A stretch of 64,000 bases of DNA from Progne subis subis (GCA_022316685.1 JAKJHU010000155.1:496001-560000), one strand, 5' to 3'; positions 18,991-33,055 are shown, numbered from the stretch's first letter. Numbers and translations: made by a program. The notes: generated from the letters alone by a model not told the origin.

Positions 18991-21900
18991 GCAAAGGAAG
19001 AGGGAGCTCTTGTTAGGAAGAGTGCTTTGAAATTAAATGTATGCTATGAAATAACCATAGATCATACAATGTAACCTCTGTTATTGTTGTGTATCTGAAA
19101 AGCAAGGATGTAACTTTCGCGCCTGTACTGGACTGAAGAAGAAGTTTGCCTTGGTCTGCAGAAAGCTCCCAAGCTGCTGTTTGTTTTTGTAGAAATTGAA
19201 CAGGAGTGGAGAATGGAGAACCCTTTGCCTGAAGAAAACATGAATTTTCTCTGTATCAGTTGTACTTAGAGGGCATTTTCTAAAGCGCTGCTTTTAAGCT
19301 GCCGACTGGGACTGAAGGATGAAGAAAAAAACAAGAAGAGACTGCAGACATTGTTCTCAGTATTGTCTTCCACTGCTACTCCCTGATACTTGCTCTGGGT
19401 GGTGCCTTTAGCAGTGTCCCAGAATCAGTGGGCCATCCACACCCTTCTTGGATCAAACACAAGGGTCAAAATAAGAAATGGAGCCACTTGTTGGCTTAGT
19501 CCCATTGCCTACTCCCACACACTTGTACATGTGCTGCATTTTGCAGCCTTGATCTTAGATTTGCGCTTATTTCTGAGAAGTCAGGGTTATAGGAGTGCTC
19601 TGATAGGATAATATTTGCTCGCTGGCTTTATGCAGACCCTCCTGGAGCATCAGTCTTTGCAGGATCCCTGGCTTCTTATTTGTCCATGGGTCATGTGTGA
19701 TGGCTCCCTTCTTGTGGCAGGGTTGGGAATAGACTGCACTCCTTGCAGCGGGGTGCTTGTGACAAACTCAGATGGTCTGATGTTTCTTTTGCATTTTTCT
19801 GTTGGAGCCTTTGTGCACGCTTTCAGTCTGTTCTGAGCTGTTATTGAGGCAGTAGGAAAACACTGGTCTGTTTGCACCTCTGGTCTTTGTACCTTGGTAG
19901 CACACTTTCTGCATGGATGAGGGTGAGGCTTCCTTGGTGCTCGGAGACAACCTGTGAGGAGAGTTGGTGCCTGTTTTCCCATCTAGTGGGTGTGCCATGA
20001 GTGCAGCCATTTCACTGGCTGGGGTTGGAGCGGTGGATTCTGTCCGGCTCTGGACTGTTTTTGAGCTGAGTATTTGTGGTGATGTCAGGCAGTGTGAGAA
20101 GGGAACATGACTTGGCAGGACAAAGTCTGCAGAAAGTTCAGCTCCACATTTGGCCAAGAGCCTCGAAGGGAATGAGATCGACACACACATTCTGCTACAC
20201 AGCCTGTCACACGCCCTCTCACATGCTCCCTTCCTGTCACACAGATCTCTTTCTCTTATTTTCAGACCTTTAACCCTTCCCTCCTAGCTTCTGCTTGGTG
20301 GCTTTATAAAACTCAGAGAGGTCCTCCTTATTTTGTTGATACAGTACCTTGTGAGAGTTCAGTTGCAATGACCCCCAAAGCAGAAATAGCCCATGCAGGC
20401 CAGAATCCAGAAGAGTAGTCAAAAGCAGTGCAAGTTTACTTTGCAGCAAAGCTCTTAATGGTCCTTTATTCTGACCTGCACCCCTCTGCCAGTCTTCACT
20501 GTGTTTCTTGGCAGCTCTTCTGATCTCTTTTATTGCTCTGCTGCAGTCTTCTGGCCGATCTGTGTTTGGATATGTACATCTACAACCCTGCCTCTCTCCT
20601 TCTGCTCTTCTAAGAGCATATTAGCAAAATCTGACCAAATAGATTCCTGATGATGCTTGAGTTGGGAATAGACTACCAGTCAAACTTACTCTGAAGCAGT
20701 TTAAAACTCTGTTACAGTATCCCTCTGATGTGTTCTTTATATGGGTATTTCTGTAATACTGTAATTTCTTCCTGACCTCTGTGCTACATCTAGGGATGAT
20801 CCTTTTATGAATGGGAATCGGTGCTTTTCCCCTACTGCCCTGAAGGGAATCTTAATGAGTTTCCTGCCTGTTTTGCAATCCAGTACTGTATTTCTGGTTT
20901 GCCTGTGAGCGGTAGTATTTGTTTTGATTGATGCTTTTGGGTGGAATGGTGCTTGGATACAAAGTGTTATATGGAGAGATTATTAAGAGGCTGTTTCCCA
21001 GAAACAATCTTGTATCAGTTATGGTGATGTGCAGCGTGCTGATGGAAGTGCTCCTGAGGTGGGAGGAAAGGAGGAAGTCAGAAAAATGAACAAACAATTT
21101 TACTATAAGTAGCTCTCCCTTTCTGTTCTTTCCTCTTGCCCCTCTTCTTCATGTCCTCTGATTTCATAGCTGTTAGGGGATGGAGAAGACCAGTTTGAAA
21201 GAGAAGGTGGTTTGGACAGAGATAGGAGTTGAGGGGTTTTAAATTCTCTTTTTGTTTCTCTTTTTGTTTTTGCCATGATATATCCTAGGGCTTTATGTGT
21301 CTTTTGTCATCTTGTCCTCCTGGTAAAATGGTGCAGCTGCTTCTTTTTTGCTTTTATCTGTTCTAGTAGCTTAACGCTGTGAGTGGACTGTGCTGTGTTC
21401 CTGCTCAGAGGAGTCAGCAGCAGTTTGAGGTTCTGTGTTGAAGAGATGCGCTGAGACAGCCTCGGGAGCTGAGGAGGTTTCCCTTCTGTGATTCTAAGTG
21501 ATAAAGATGCTTGGCTAGAATAGGCATGGATCATGAGATACTGTTCCTTTGCTGCATAGTTGAGATGAAATAATTTTTAAGGAAACAATCAGGTAAAAAA
21601 AAACTAGTACACTGGGGGGTTATTTATCACTACCATTTTCTATCTGCAGAAAAAAAGGCCTGCAAATGCTCTTTTCTAGACATAATCTTATTGGTCTTTT
21701 TATTCTTTATGGATTAGCTTTAGCCCTTTTTTCCCTGGCTTCTCTGCTACCAGGATGTTATTATGTTATTTTGGGTATTCATTCTTGCTTCTCTCTCTCT
21801 CTCTTTTTTTTTTTCTTTTTAATTGGAAATAGCGTTGGGGTGACTTCTCAAATCTGCTGTGAGTCTGACTCATGTTTCCCTGAAGCAAGGCTAAAACATC

Positions 21901-23611
21901 TGTGGGACTAAGGGTCATAAAGGAGGAATGTAGGCTCCATGGCAAAGTTTTTGTTCTGTAATGTGGTGCTCCCAAGAAAGTCCACAATTATTCAAGAGAC
22001 AGGCTTCTCTGATTCTCCCCACTACCTTCCAACTTCTATGCAAGCCCCATTTAAAAAAACCCCAACTTTTTGGACCTAGTTAATTATTGTCATTGCTTCT
22101 GATCTTGGTGACACTGTTACTTCTTGTCTCTTTTAAACTCTGTTCTCAGGGAAGACAAAGGAAGCTCTGAGTTATAAAACTGTTGCTTCAAAGAATGCCT
22201 GACTGTTATGTTTTGCATAGCTATGTATAATTGCACAGAACAAGATATTGATGGCTGAATAAATATAGAGAAGGCATCCAGAAAGAAACTGAGTCTGTGG
22301 TCCTGTTTTCCATGATGTCATGCAGTGGCATTTATAAAGAAACCGAGGTGGTGGGATCAGATTGCATTTTTGGCCTTCACGTAGGATGTGATGAGCTGTC
22401 ACTGCATGAAGGGTGTGTAAGAGCTGGTCAGCAGCAAGATTAATGAGCTGCAGACACCTCAACTTTAATTTTCCAAACTGAAGGGGGATTTTGTTAGCAG
22501 ATTGTTTTATAGTGGGAAGTTTTGTTAGTTGCTTGAACACTTTTTACATGTGGGGTGTGTGTTTGGTTTTTTTTGTTTGTTTGTTTGGTTGGTTTTTTTT
22601 TTTGTGGTATGTGTCTGGTACTGTGTTTAGAAATGTGAAGGAATGACACTATTAGCCAATACAGGGGCCCTAGAAAGAAAAACAGACACGTAAATCAAAA
22701 ACACCTTTGCATAGATACATTTAGGTGTGCCAGGGAAAAAAGACTTACTGCTAGGATAGCTAAATTTACTTTGAGAAATTGAGTGGTACTGGCAAAAGAA
22801 TGTTCTTTCCAATTTAAAGTGAGTTTCCATAGGGAAAAATTGCTATTATAGTTGATGGTGACACATTCTGTGGACAAGCACCCAGGCTGGATTCCCTCCC
22901 TTCCGCTTCCCAATTAGTGGCACAGAGCTGCCCTTTGCTTTTCTGCTAGCAGGAGGGGGCAGCTGCTCTGAGTGTTTCATTCTCCTGGGAGGAGCACAGA
23001 TGGGATTTTTCCTGTAGGAAGCCCCTGTCAAAGACTCAGTCATGCTTCCTGCCATCTGAAGGTCAGTGCTGATAGTGGTGTTGAGCTCTCAGCTGGAGTT
23101 GTGGCCAGACACGGGGGATTATTACAGTTCAGCTACAAGCCACAAGTTCTGCTCATTTCATCTCTGAGTGCTGCAGATGTTGGTGTCCCTCCAAGGTGAT
23201 TCTGCTGTCTCCTCCCCGTGTTGGGACACTGGCTTCACAGCTCACCTGGCCAGACAAAACTTGTCATTTTACAGGATGGCTTGGAGGGGAGGGAAAGATG
23301 GAGGGATGCTGCTGCTGTCACATCTTCCTTGCTATAAGCCTGTGCATGCCCTGGTTTTGGCCATTCCTGAGGTGGCTGTACTCTAGGTTAGCCAGAAGCT
23401 TGAAAGCCGAGGTGGCAGTAAAAAGCCTAGAAAGGGCAAGATATTTTTTTTATCTAGATGAGGGTTGTGTTGTTTTCCAGAGTTCAAAGGGACTTGTGTC
23501 AATGACCTTTTAAAGGAATTTCATGGCAGCAAGGTGGCTACATCACTCCTGATATCACTTGTTACTCATTTCCAGTTCATTAACCAAGGAAAAGTCTCAT
23601 CTTCTTACCAT

Positions 23612-23709
23612 AATCTCTCCCTCCCTCTCCCTGTTTCCCTCCCCTCCTCTCTTCTCTTCCCCCTTCCTCTCCCTCTTCCCCCATCCACTTGTCTCCTCTG
23701 TCTGTCTCC
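23612..23709 (+). repeat. Pyrimidine tract (CT-rich low complexity)
   Basis: About 100 bases made almost wholly of C and T, with repeated CTCCCT and CTTCCC units. Long pyrimidine strands can form triplex DNA. It lies in the NR1H3 first intron. Confidence 0.7.
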
Positions 23710-26700
23710 CGTTGTCAGAGGGACTAATACTTCCTTGCAAACAGGAAGAGAGGCGAGAGGAGCCCTGTGTGCAGTGTGAATGAACTCAAATAACCTCGTC
23801 TCCTTTCTCCTCTGCTCGGTTGCAGAACCAAGGACATCTGGCAGTGGGGAGAGAGGGAGGAAGGAAAAATAAAGGCACAGCCCATTTCAGGATCTTACCC
23901 GCCCTGAAAATAGTCACACGTATGCTCTCTTTTTGTCTTGCTCCTTGTGTAGACAGGGCTCTCTTTGATCAGGCAGAAACCAAGAGTTGAAGGGAAGGGC
24001 AAACCCAAAACCTCAGCCTTTGCAAGGCAAGGTATAATGAGAGGCAGGTGAGAGAGCAGGGAGCACCTGCTACTGGATGAGGCATGTGAGCAGGAGAGCT
24101 GACTTGCAAAGCAGTTGCTCTTGGGGGTGAGCTGTGCAGAGCCTGTGGTTTCCTGGGTGAGACTGGAGTCAGTGCATTCCATCGTCATCTGATTTAAAAT
24201 TTGGAGAGTCGTATTTCCAAAATTAGGGAGTCCACAGGTTCTGCAGGAAAGAAACAAATCTTGTACTCTACAGGTCATGGGCAAGGAGCAGGTTTGGTTG
24301 TTTGGACTTTTTATGTGGAGCAAAGCAGAAGTACTTGGGGCTTGTTTTGCCCTGTTTTATCGCATTGTGTTTGGTAGTGCAGTTGTGCCTTAAGATTCTA
24401 ATTCACTTTGCTAACCCATTTGTTCACTTATTTCAGTCCTACATTCCTTCTTGCCTGATGCAGGGTGAAACTGCCTTGGAACTCCTGTTGCTACCATTGT
24501 TTGTTTATAATAGACACTCTTCACCCACAGAATAGCTAAGTCATACTAAGTTCAGATTCATAAATGAACATAGAACTCTTTGCATTTTGGTGGTAATTAT
24601 AAGGTCTAATTGTAGAAGGAAAGTTACGGAGACTTCAGTCTCCCAGAACTCAGCTTTAGGGTGTTTTTCTGTAATAGCCAGACTTTGCCCTTTTCAGTGT
24701 TCTTTCAGACATGCTGTCTTTCAGAGCTGACACCTTTCAAGAAACCATTGTTACACCTTTCCTCTCTTCCCAGTACTCTTTCAACCAAATGACATGCATT
24801 TGTTTATTTTAAAATTTTAGTTGTTAGTCACTTCTGCTGTTGTTCTCTGAACTTTGTGGTGGTTTCCATGCCTGACCTGAGTAGGAGACAGCGTGCCTTG
24901 TGTTGATACCAAACAAAACCCAGTGAGAGCTGGATGCTGCAGTGAGCCCACTTCAAAGGGGGAGCCAAATGCCTGGGCAAAGGCCACACCAGGAATCAGC
25001 AAAGTCAGGGGTAATAAAGGAGTTGGTCAGCAGCAGGAGTAAAACGCAAAGTAAGGCAGGGGACAAGGGGAGGCAGGCTCTGGATCTGAGCTAGGGAGGG
25101 AGAGATGGCAATTAAGACCCTTAACTTGAGGGCAAGAAACGGGAGCGCAGCTGGGAGTGGCTTGTAGGGCTCTTCTGTATAATTGTCAACGGTGGCAACA
25201 ACTTAAAATTTCACAAAGCATAGTTACAATCTTGGACAGCTGCTCATGGTCAGCTGAAGCTTAGCTGGACAGCAAATGAAAGCGATGTGGAGGCTGTAGC
25301 TTTTCTTTATCATCTTGGGACTGACGCTGGCTCGCAAACTTTCCAGTTTGTGGTTGCCTTTATGCTTCTGGGAGATCAAAACAGATAATGTGATTTCAGA
25401 CTGTGTCCCTGCAGTTCTCTGAGAGTGGGATTTACAGCAGGGGCACTGAGCTAGTCTGTTCCCTCAGAGTTGCAAAACAGTTTTTTCCATCCTTTGTAAA
25501 CATACTGTTCAAAATCATTCTTTACAATATCCTGTTGCACTTCTTTTCACATTTTACATTTTCGTGATTTATCTCTCCCACTGTCAATCTGAAGTTATTT
25601 TTTCACGTGAGTTTTGACATGTAACATTACATCGTTTTTAAAGCAACAGATTAATTTTCTGTCTTGAAAGGTACAAGGTGTCTTTTTCAACTTTTTCCTA
25701 GTTGAAATGTGTCGTATGTATATTTTTGCCTCACTCATAGACCTGCTATCTGTTTCAGCATTTCTTGAGAAATATGATGATATAGAAGGAAGGAAGAAGA
25801 ATGATCCAAGATGAGCTGGGAATAATCTCTGTTTCTCTGAAACAGCTACAGGTAGTATCCTAGGGAAGATTTGTGAAAATACTCTGGCTGCTACACCAGA
25901 CACAGTATAGGAAAAGCATTAGGTCACAAAATATGGTTACTCTGTATGAAAGGATTGGAGCAGTGGTGTCTCAGGTTCTCTGCTGGTGCTGTAGAGTCCT
26001 GTGAAAGCTCAGTCTAACTGGTGGGTTTTTTTCCTTGGAGATTTAGATCTGCAGCTACCATTTGATAGCCAAGGTAGCATTATCACTGTGTGAGTTGTGT
26101 GTTTAGGTTTCAGCAGAGGTCATTATGCACTGCCATGGGCCCAGCTTTCAGAGATAAATGTTAGCAGCCAGTGTGAATCTATACTGCATGTCAGAGCACC
26201 CTTAGAAGACAAAATGCTGAATTATATTTCTGCTTTAGTTACCTCTGAAAGATAGCCCTTCCTGTCAGATGTGTTTGTTCACCAGCAGCCTGTTAAGGCC
26301 CGTGCAGAGATGCGCTGTTGACTCCCAGGGAGCACAGCCATGTTAGCGTATGTATACAAACACGAGGTCTCTTCCGCTGGTGCTGACACTCTGCAGTGTG
26401 CCTGCCTGTGATTCATTACAGAACTGAAACAGCTGTAAGTGTTTGCCTTGGCAGAAACTGGAGTATATTATAGTTTGTGTGGCCAGGACTGCAATGAGTA
26501 AATCCTGTTTTGAAGGATCACAGAGACTTGAACAGACTTCATAAAATGCTACTCTTTCTTCTGAGATCCATTATTTGGAGGTAAAGGGCTTGTTGTACTG
26601 TTCCTCTGATTGTTCATGTGTTACACAGTACAGTTTCTTCAGAAATGTGCTTGTATCTGGTCTGGTTTCTAATCCTTAGACTCCTCCCAGAAAGCACCAA

Positions 26701-29700
26701 ACTAAGAATACCAGGGAGAGGACAGCACTCTTTAGCAGAAGTGTCACAGCAACTGCATTTGGCGCATTTGATTTCTCTATATTCTGTGCTGCCCAATGGT
26801 GTCTCCTTTACTTGTCCTCAATGAACAATAGTGTGGTATATTCTGTAGCTTAGTCTGTTGATGACAGGTGAGATCGAAAGTCTTCCAGAATAACATGTAA
26901 GTGTTTCAGCTGGCTTAGGAAGAGGACTCACCTGGGGAATGGGATGAGACTGTTGCTGGAGGAAGTGATAAATGTTTCCAGCATTTAGCGTCAAGTGCGA
27001 GAGCCAGGGCTGCCGTCTTTAGTCTCTGAAAAAACCAGTACTTGGTTGTAAGAGCTGCTGACCTGGAGACCATCAGTATCTGAGTTGTTTTCTCAGGAAG
27101 GAAGAGAAGATGGGAGAAATGGAGTAGGGTGAAGCTGGTGGCGACACATTGCAGAAGTGTTTCGTGTCGTGTTTGAGACATGGGTGACGGGCTGGCAGAA
27201 ATTTGTTTCCCTCAGCCTTTCATCTCTGTGTTTCCTCACTGGTGTGTGTCTGCTCATCAGGTTACTCTCTTCAAGATGCTGCTTTTGAGAGAAGTGATTG
27301 CTTCATCTTTTGTCACATGGCCAGTCCTGGTTTCTAAAACCAAAGGAGTTGAGACAGACAGTGGGAGGCGGCACAGCCGACTGTGTCAAGACGACAGTAT
27401 TTCCTCTTGCAGTTATGGCTTGCATCACCTTTCTGCATTACTGTTGAAGTGGTGGTGCAGACTGGAAGGTGTGAATCTCTAATAACATGATTATTAGTAC
27501 AAAACTGCAATATTTTTAGTCATGCAAAAACAATCCTCATCCATTTCTGTGAAAAGTTAGCCTCAGGCCTCGTCGTACAGCCTCTCACTTGTGTGCACAT
27601 GAGGAAAATGCCCAGGCTTTTTTTACCTAGCACCAGCGTGCTGCTGTTTGTGGTCAGGTCAGTTTTCCACAGCCTGCAACTGTTATTGCACCTACAAAAG
27701 AAAAAAATGCTCTGTCTTAGGAGCAGAGAAGACAAGTGACCTTTTCTATCTGGCCCATTCTGTTTTGGGAAGGTTGGAGGCTGGTGCATGAAACAGGAGC
27801 ACATTGGGTAGTTTTATAGCACAGTAGTGGCTTCTCTGTTGCCGTGTCCTGGATGTGCACATGGATTTATATTCCCCTCCCTCTTGGTAGCTTGCAGTTT
27901 CTCAGACACTCCCCTTTGGGCTCCAGATGTCTTGCTGGCAGCAAGTTTCACTCCTGCAATGTCAGTTATTGTGCTGATGACAGTTTTGAAATCCCATCAT
28001 ATTGTACCCTCCTCTTTTGTTTGCTAGAATAAGTTTCAGTTGTGGCTGGTACGCACTAAGAGTGGGTCACTGAACTGAAGGCCTGGGCCTGAGCACTGTC
28101 ACTCGGTCCCTCAGATGGATCATCAAGCCCTTCCTTTGAAAAATTGCTGCAGTAATGCTGCTGGTGATTCATTCTACACAATAATTAATCTTTGAGCGAG
28201 TCTTTTGCATGGTTTAAAGGAATGTGGAGATGCAGAGGCTTACTCTTAGCTTTCTTGTTTCATGCCCAAACATGTCCAGAGACATTTGTGTCAGCATTGG
28301 TGAGGAGCTTACATAGGACTAGGAATACAAGTTGGGTTTGGATTTATTACAGTAAAGTTCCCATCTCCATCTGATACTCCATGCTGCTTCCACAAGGTTT
28401 TCAGATTCTGCAAGATTTTCCTGGGAGACCTAAAAAAAAAAAAAAAATTAAAAAATAGTTGATTGTGGTAGCCACATTGTTCCTTTGAGAACTGTGAGTT
28501 TCTTCAGATTGGTTGGAAATCACATTGGTTAGGTTGTACTCTCCCACAGTAGGACTTCTTTCTGTCTGGGAGTTTAAGTTTCATATTTGCTGTCACTACT
28601 TTTCTCCTAGATAGTCTGTTTCTCCAGCTCTCTCTGAGAAGGGAGCTCTGAATTCTTGGTGCAGTCTGAGGCTGTGTTTACAAATGTCACATGAATTAAT
28701 GTGCCCTGTGGTTTTTAACACCTGCATCCACAGTGTAATTGGAGATGACAGGAGCTCAGCAGGCCTGATGACAGTGTGACTTGCTTTTATATTTGATGCC
28801 TGTTGCAGAGTCCTGGGAAGGGCTTTGTTTTGAAAGCACTGCTTTCATCTTTGTTTTTGACATTGTGAGAAAAGTTGCGTGCTCTGGTCCAAATATCCAG
28901 GAGGAAAGAAAGGACCTGAGACAGTGGTTCTCTGCCTCTTCATGGTCAGCACTACAGTGTGTGAGGCATGCCCCTGCTTGCCTGATGCTCTTGTCTCTGG
29001 GCTGCTTCAGAGCTTTCTGTCCCCTCCTGTCTTTCAGGGACTGATGGGCTTCCAGTCTGAACTCAATCACTCAAACTGGTACAGGCCTTTCACGTAGTTG
29101 CTTTTTAAATCAGTTAATCTCTTTAGCTTGCATTGGTACATCACTGAGTTAAGATCAACTGACATCAATCAGCTTAGGGGTGTTTACATTAGCAATTTGC
29201 ATCAGTTTCACTGAATCTGTGCGATTAAACGTGTAGAGTCCTTTTCTGTGCAGGTGGGGCTTTTTGGAAAAAATGGTTGGATTTGCTTTCCAGTTTCAGG
29301 TTCTGTAATGGAGTCAGGGCTGTATAATGAACATGCTTTCCAGTACGGTTTCTAGGCTCCAAAAAAGGGTGTCCTCAGAAGGTTGGTGGTGAATCCATTT
29401 CCTGAAAATGGCATCATGGCCATTTCCCATAGGCACGATTGCTGGCTTTCAATTTCTTAGTGTAAGTAAGGGGAAGGATTTCTCATCCTTATCTTTGATG
29501 CATCATCAGCCTTTGTCACAGTCTTTGGCAGCTGATACTAAGAGGGAAACTTTGATGTTTTGTAGTCTGCTAAATAATTGTATGAAAAATCTCTTTTCCA
29601 ATTTTCTATATGCTCTGCAATACACGCACCAAATTCAGGGCAGCTGGCAGCACTGAGCTGTTTGTTACTGGAAGCTTTAAGATAGGCCGCTGGTTATAAT

Positions 29701-30024
29701 GCCAGGAATTTCCCTCTTACACACTTGGAGAGATGAGGGATGAAGTGTTCTGGCAGTGTTAGCAGTAATGAAGACTTGCCTTGCTTTGATAAATCTGTTG
29801 GCAATGAAAGAATAGTTTTGCACCTGGATATGCTAGTCTTGTGCCTTTTACCACACTTCGTTAAAATACTGTGTTTCAAGAGTATAAACATTGATAAAAC
29901 GAAACTAATTACAGAAACGTTATCTTGAAGCTAGCTTGTGATACAGCTTGTAATAGATTTTGGAAGTTAATAGTGTCAGTAGTTGAACTCTTGCCTCTTT
30001 TACATCTGTTTGTTTTTTCCACAG

Positions 30025-30150
30025 GTACTTCCTGACTTTCAGTAGGGGAGAGAAACTAAGGACTTTGAAGATAGATGTCTGTGGCCCCTTGCTTGGCAGA
30101 AACAATGCTGCGGCGATGAGATTATAGCAAGCCCTGCCTGTGTGGCCTCC
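30025..30150 (+). other. NR1H3: NR1H3 5' UTR part of the first coding exon
   Basis: Begins after a strong acceptor (TGTTTTTTCCACAG ending at 30024) and runs to the ATG at 30151. It contains three upstream ATGs forming two short ORFs, 30075-30119 and 30116-30127, which overlap through ATGA. The frame of the main ORF is open back to 30046 without another ATG, so 30151 is the best start. Confidence 0.6.
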
Positions 30151-30268
30151 ATGGGTCCCACTCAACTCAGCACACAGGATCATGGGAAGAGGGTGGCAAG
30201 TGTATTTGAGATGGAGGAGGAAGGGCTTCCGCTCTTCCCTGGCTCAGAGAACCCCCCTGAGCATGCAG
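30151..30268 (+). CDS. NR1H3: NR1H3 coding exon 1: short A/B domain
   Basis: 39 codons plus one base, from ATG 30151 (G at +4, T at -3, a middling context) to GCAG|GTATGC. It reads [14 protein letters not shown], then [18 protein letters not shown]. It shows little likeness to the longer mammalian A/B domain, as expected for this fast-evolving region. Confidence 0.85.
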
Positions 30269-33024
30269 GTATGCAAAAATTCTCGCTAAATCCGTGCAAG
30301 ATAAAGGCTATCCATTCTTTCAAGCAAACAGAATTGATACCTGGCAAAATTTTAGGACAAGTTCTACTGTGCTTGAGGCACTCAGAGATGATGACTAAGG
30401 ATAGAGTCAGTTATTGATAGCTGGAGACTGGGTTTGTCCAAGCGATAAATGTGTTGAATATTTTGCTTATTTGACCTTCTAGAGGCTAGGTCCATGGCAG
30501 TAAGATAAATTAATTTTTTTTAGCCTTATCAAGATCTGCTGAACAATAAAGCTTTACTACAGGTGACAATCCAACAAGGGTAGGTGGTGCAAAGAAATGA
30601 TGGGATTTTGCAGGTTCATACAAGGGAAGACATTAGGAGTTTCTCCATGTATGTCTTACATTAATAGGGTGAAGATATCAGACATAGAACTGAGATTCTG
30701 TAGTTAAAGCTGCTGCTTATGGCCGCAGTCCTACACTTCCAGACTGTAAGAAGACAGTATAACATCCCTGGACAGGTAACAGGAAAAAAAGGAAAGCATA
30801 AGTGCATAGGGTCATCATCTTAATGGAAATATGATGAATTAATGTATTTGCTCAGCGCTGAGGCAATGGTCAATCTTGATATAAAACGAAGAAATAATCT
30901 GAACATTGAATGAGGAATGATCAGTAGCATAGAAACAAAGAGTAGCTAAAAGGTGATATGAGATTACCCAATAGAAGTCCTTAAAATGGGTTTGAGGACT
31001 TGAAAAGAAAGCAATTGATAGATTGTTTCCTTGTGAAAATAGTAGGGAAAAAGACACAAAATGTGGAAAAATATTTATTAAATAGGGTATCTACCAAGGA
31101 AGGAGGACCCTAATGAGAGCTAGGGGTTCAGAGGTGGCATTCATACTTTCTTTATACATCTTGCATTATTTCTGTGTTATCTTTGACTACAGAAAATAAC
31201 AATAATAATCTGTATAACTAAAATGCTTCATGCTCAGAGATGGAAAATAATTTGCATAGATCAAAGAATAAGCCTATCTGTCTCAATAAAGCAGTCATAG
31301 AAAAGGTAATAAGAAGTTTATGTAACGTCTTAAAGACAGCTAAGAAATCCAAAAGATGGACAGATTTATTTGTGGAAGTCATTGGATTACTTTGCTGTTC
31401 CTCAGAAGCATACGTACATCACTTGAGGCTTCAGCAAAGTTGTTGTACCAGTTAGTCTGCCATTACATGTGTTTATACTAAGTAATCTGAAATAACTGTA
31501 GGCATTGCATAATTTTTATTTGGTAGTATATTGTGTGAAGAGAAATATGGTTGAACAAGAGAGGAGAATATCAGAAATTTAATCTTTCTGATGACATTTT
31601 CTTGCTGTCCAATCTGCACCGAGAAGTGCAAGCCAAAGTGAGTGACCTCCAAGCCTCTCTAAAGTCAGTGGGATTGAAAATCAACACCAAGATACTGAAG
31701 GCTGAAAACTTGTATTGAGGAACACAAATAATAATATCTGAGACTCACCTTAAACTGGTTACCATTCCAGGAGCTTGAGCAGAGTAGTAAGTGTAAACAC
31801 AAGCAAGGGTACAAGTATTGGAAGCTGTAAGTACAAAAATGAGACATGCAACTGTAACCCTGATGTTGATCAAGAAATGCAGTAGTCTTGTTCTTCAAAC
31901 TAAGCATTAACTCCAGTGTAAAGGCTTTCCAGGCATACCTAAACATAATCTGGAGATTTATCAAGATATGCTGGTTGTAATCTTTATAACTGCTGCCATA
32001 GAAGAATCTATAAGTATCTGACATACAGAAAAATACCTGCACTATGAGCTGTATAGAATATCAGATATCAACATAGCTAGAATTAAATGGATGGAAAAGA
32101 GAGAGGGCTGATAGGGAGGGAATGCACATATAATGTCAGCAAGCATTTGACTGGAATGCTTAAGGTAGGGTGTGTTGGAGCAGACCAAAGATGTTTTCAG
32201 GATGCAGAGCCACTGGTACGATTAAAATCTGTCAGAATGATGTAGGAAGAATTGGGAGCTGCTACACAAGACCATCTGAAATGTGAAGCAGTAGCGAAGG
32301 CCTATTTTTGAGACAGAACAACAAGCTTTAGTGTCACTGTGAGAGTGTGTCAGTGTTAGGAGTGGGGAGCGCTCTTCTTGAAGAGGAAATTAAGGCTTCA
32401 GGATTCCAAAGGCTCACAGAGCTTGTGAGGTGTACTGCTTGTCTGCTTATTGCAGCTAACTCCACAAGCTGCTGTCTTCTGTCTTGACAGTTTCCCACGT
32501 CTTCCAGTTACAGGGATTGTCTGCTCAGTCTGGTTTTTGTAGGGTCACAGTTCCAGCACCGGCTTTCTGTCACTATTGAATTGAGGAAACACTTTTCCTT
32601 ATTCTTGTGCATACATATGGTAGAGAACTGGAGGTGAGTTCTGAAGAAATTTACTTTCTGCACAATCTTGGATTTCAATTCAACTTTTTTGGAGGTCTTC
32701 CTCGCATTGGTAATAACTTAACTGTAATTGGAAAGTGGAGAAGAACACTTGGCCTGAGCATGTTTTGGCTCTTTCACTCTGTTTTGGAGTGGAACAAGTG
32801 TGAAGTTATATTTGTTTATATAGTTGGGGTGAAGCCTTGTGGATTGTGTCAGTAAGTTTGTTACAGAAGACTTGCTTATCCAGAAGAGGTGTGTATGTGA
32901 AAAGGGAGACTTAATCTTTTCATCTGTGTGCTTGGGAGATAGTGGGTTTGGGTGAAGATCTTGATTGTTGAGAATGGGACAGTCAGCTGCAAACACCACG
33001 CTTCCTTCATGTCTGTGGATTTTC

Positions 33025-33055
<31 letters not shown>

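Larger units (their letters stand above)
14011..30024 (+). other. NR1H3: NR1H3 first intron (inferred)
   Basis: About 16 kb between the CpG island and the first coding exon. No recognised protein-coding exon. Contents noted: a 16-bp ACGTGC palindrome (14905-14920), a TA microsatellite (about 15333-15349), a CR1 3' fragment (about 16145-16220), a CpG-bearing patch with two E-boxes (18300-18700), a perfect hairpin (18963-18990), CT and T runs near 21790, GT/T-rich sequence near 22560-22610, a pyrimidine tract (23612-23709) and an A-rich run near 28433. Extra noncoding 5' exons may be present. Confidence 0.45.

Noticed and set aside
19768..20190. 140-codon minus-strand ORF in the NR1H3 intron
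   Set aside because: No recognised domain, no splice context and no neighbour support; length is within chance for 64 kb of six-frame reading.
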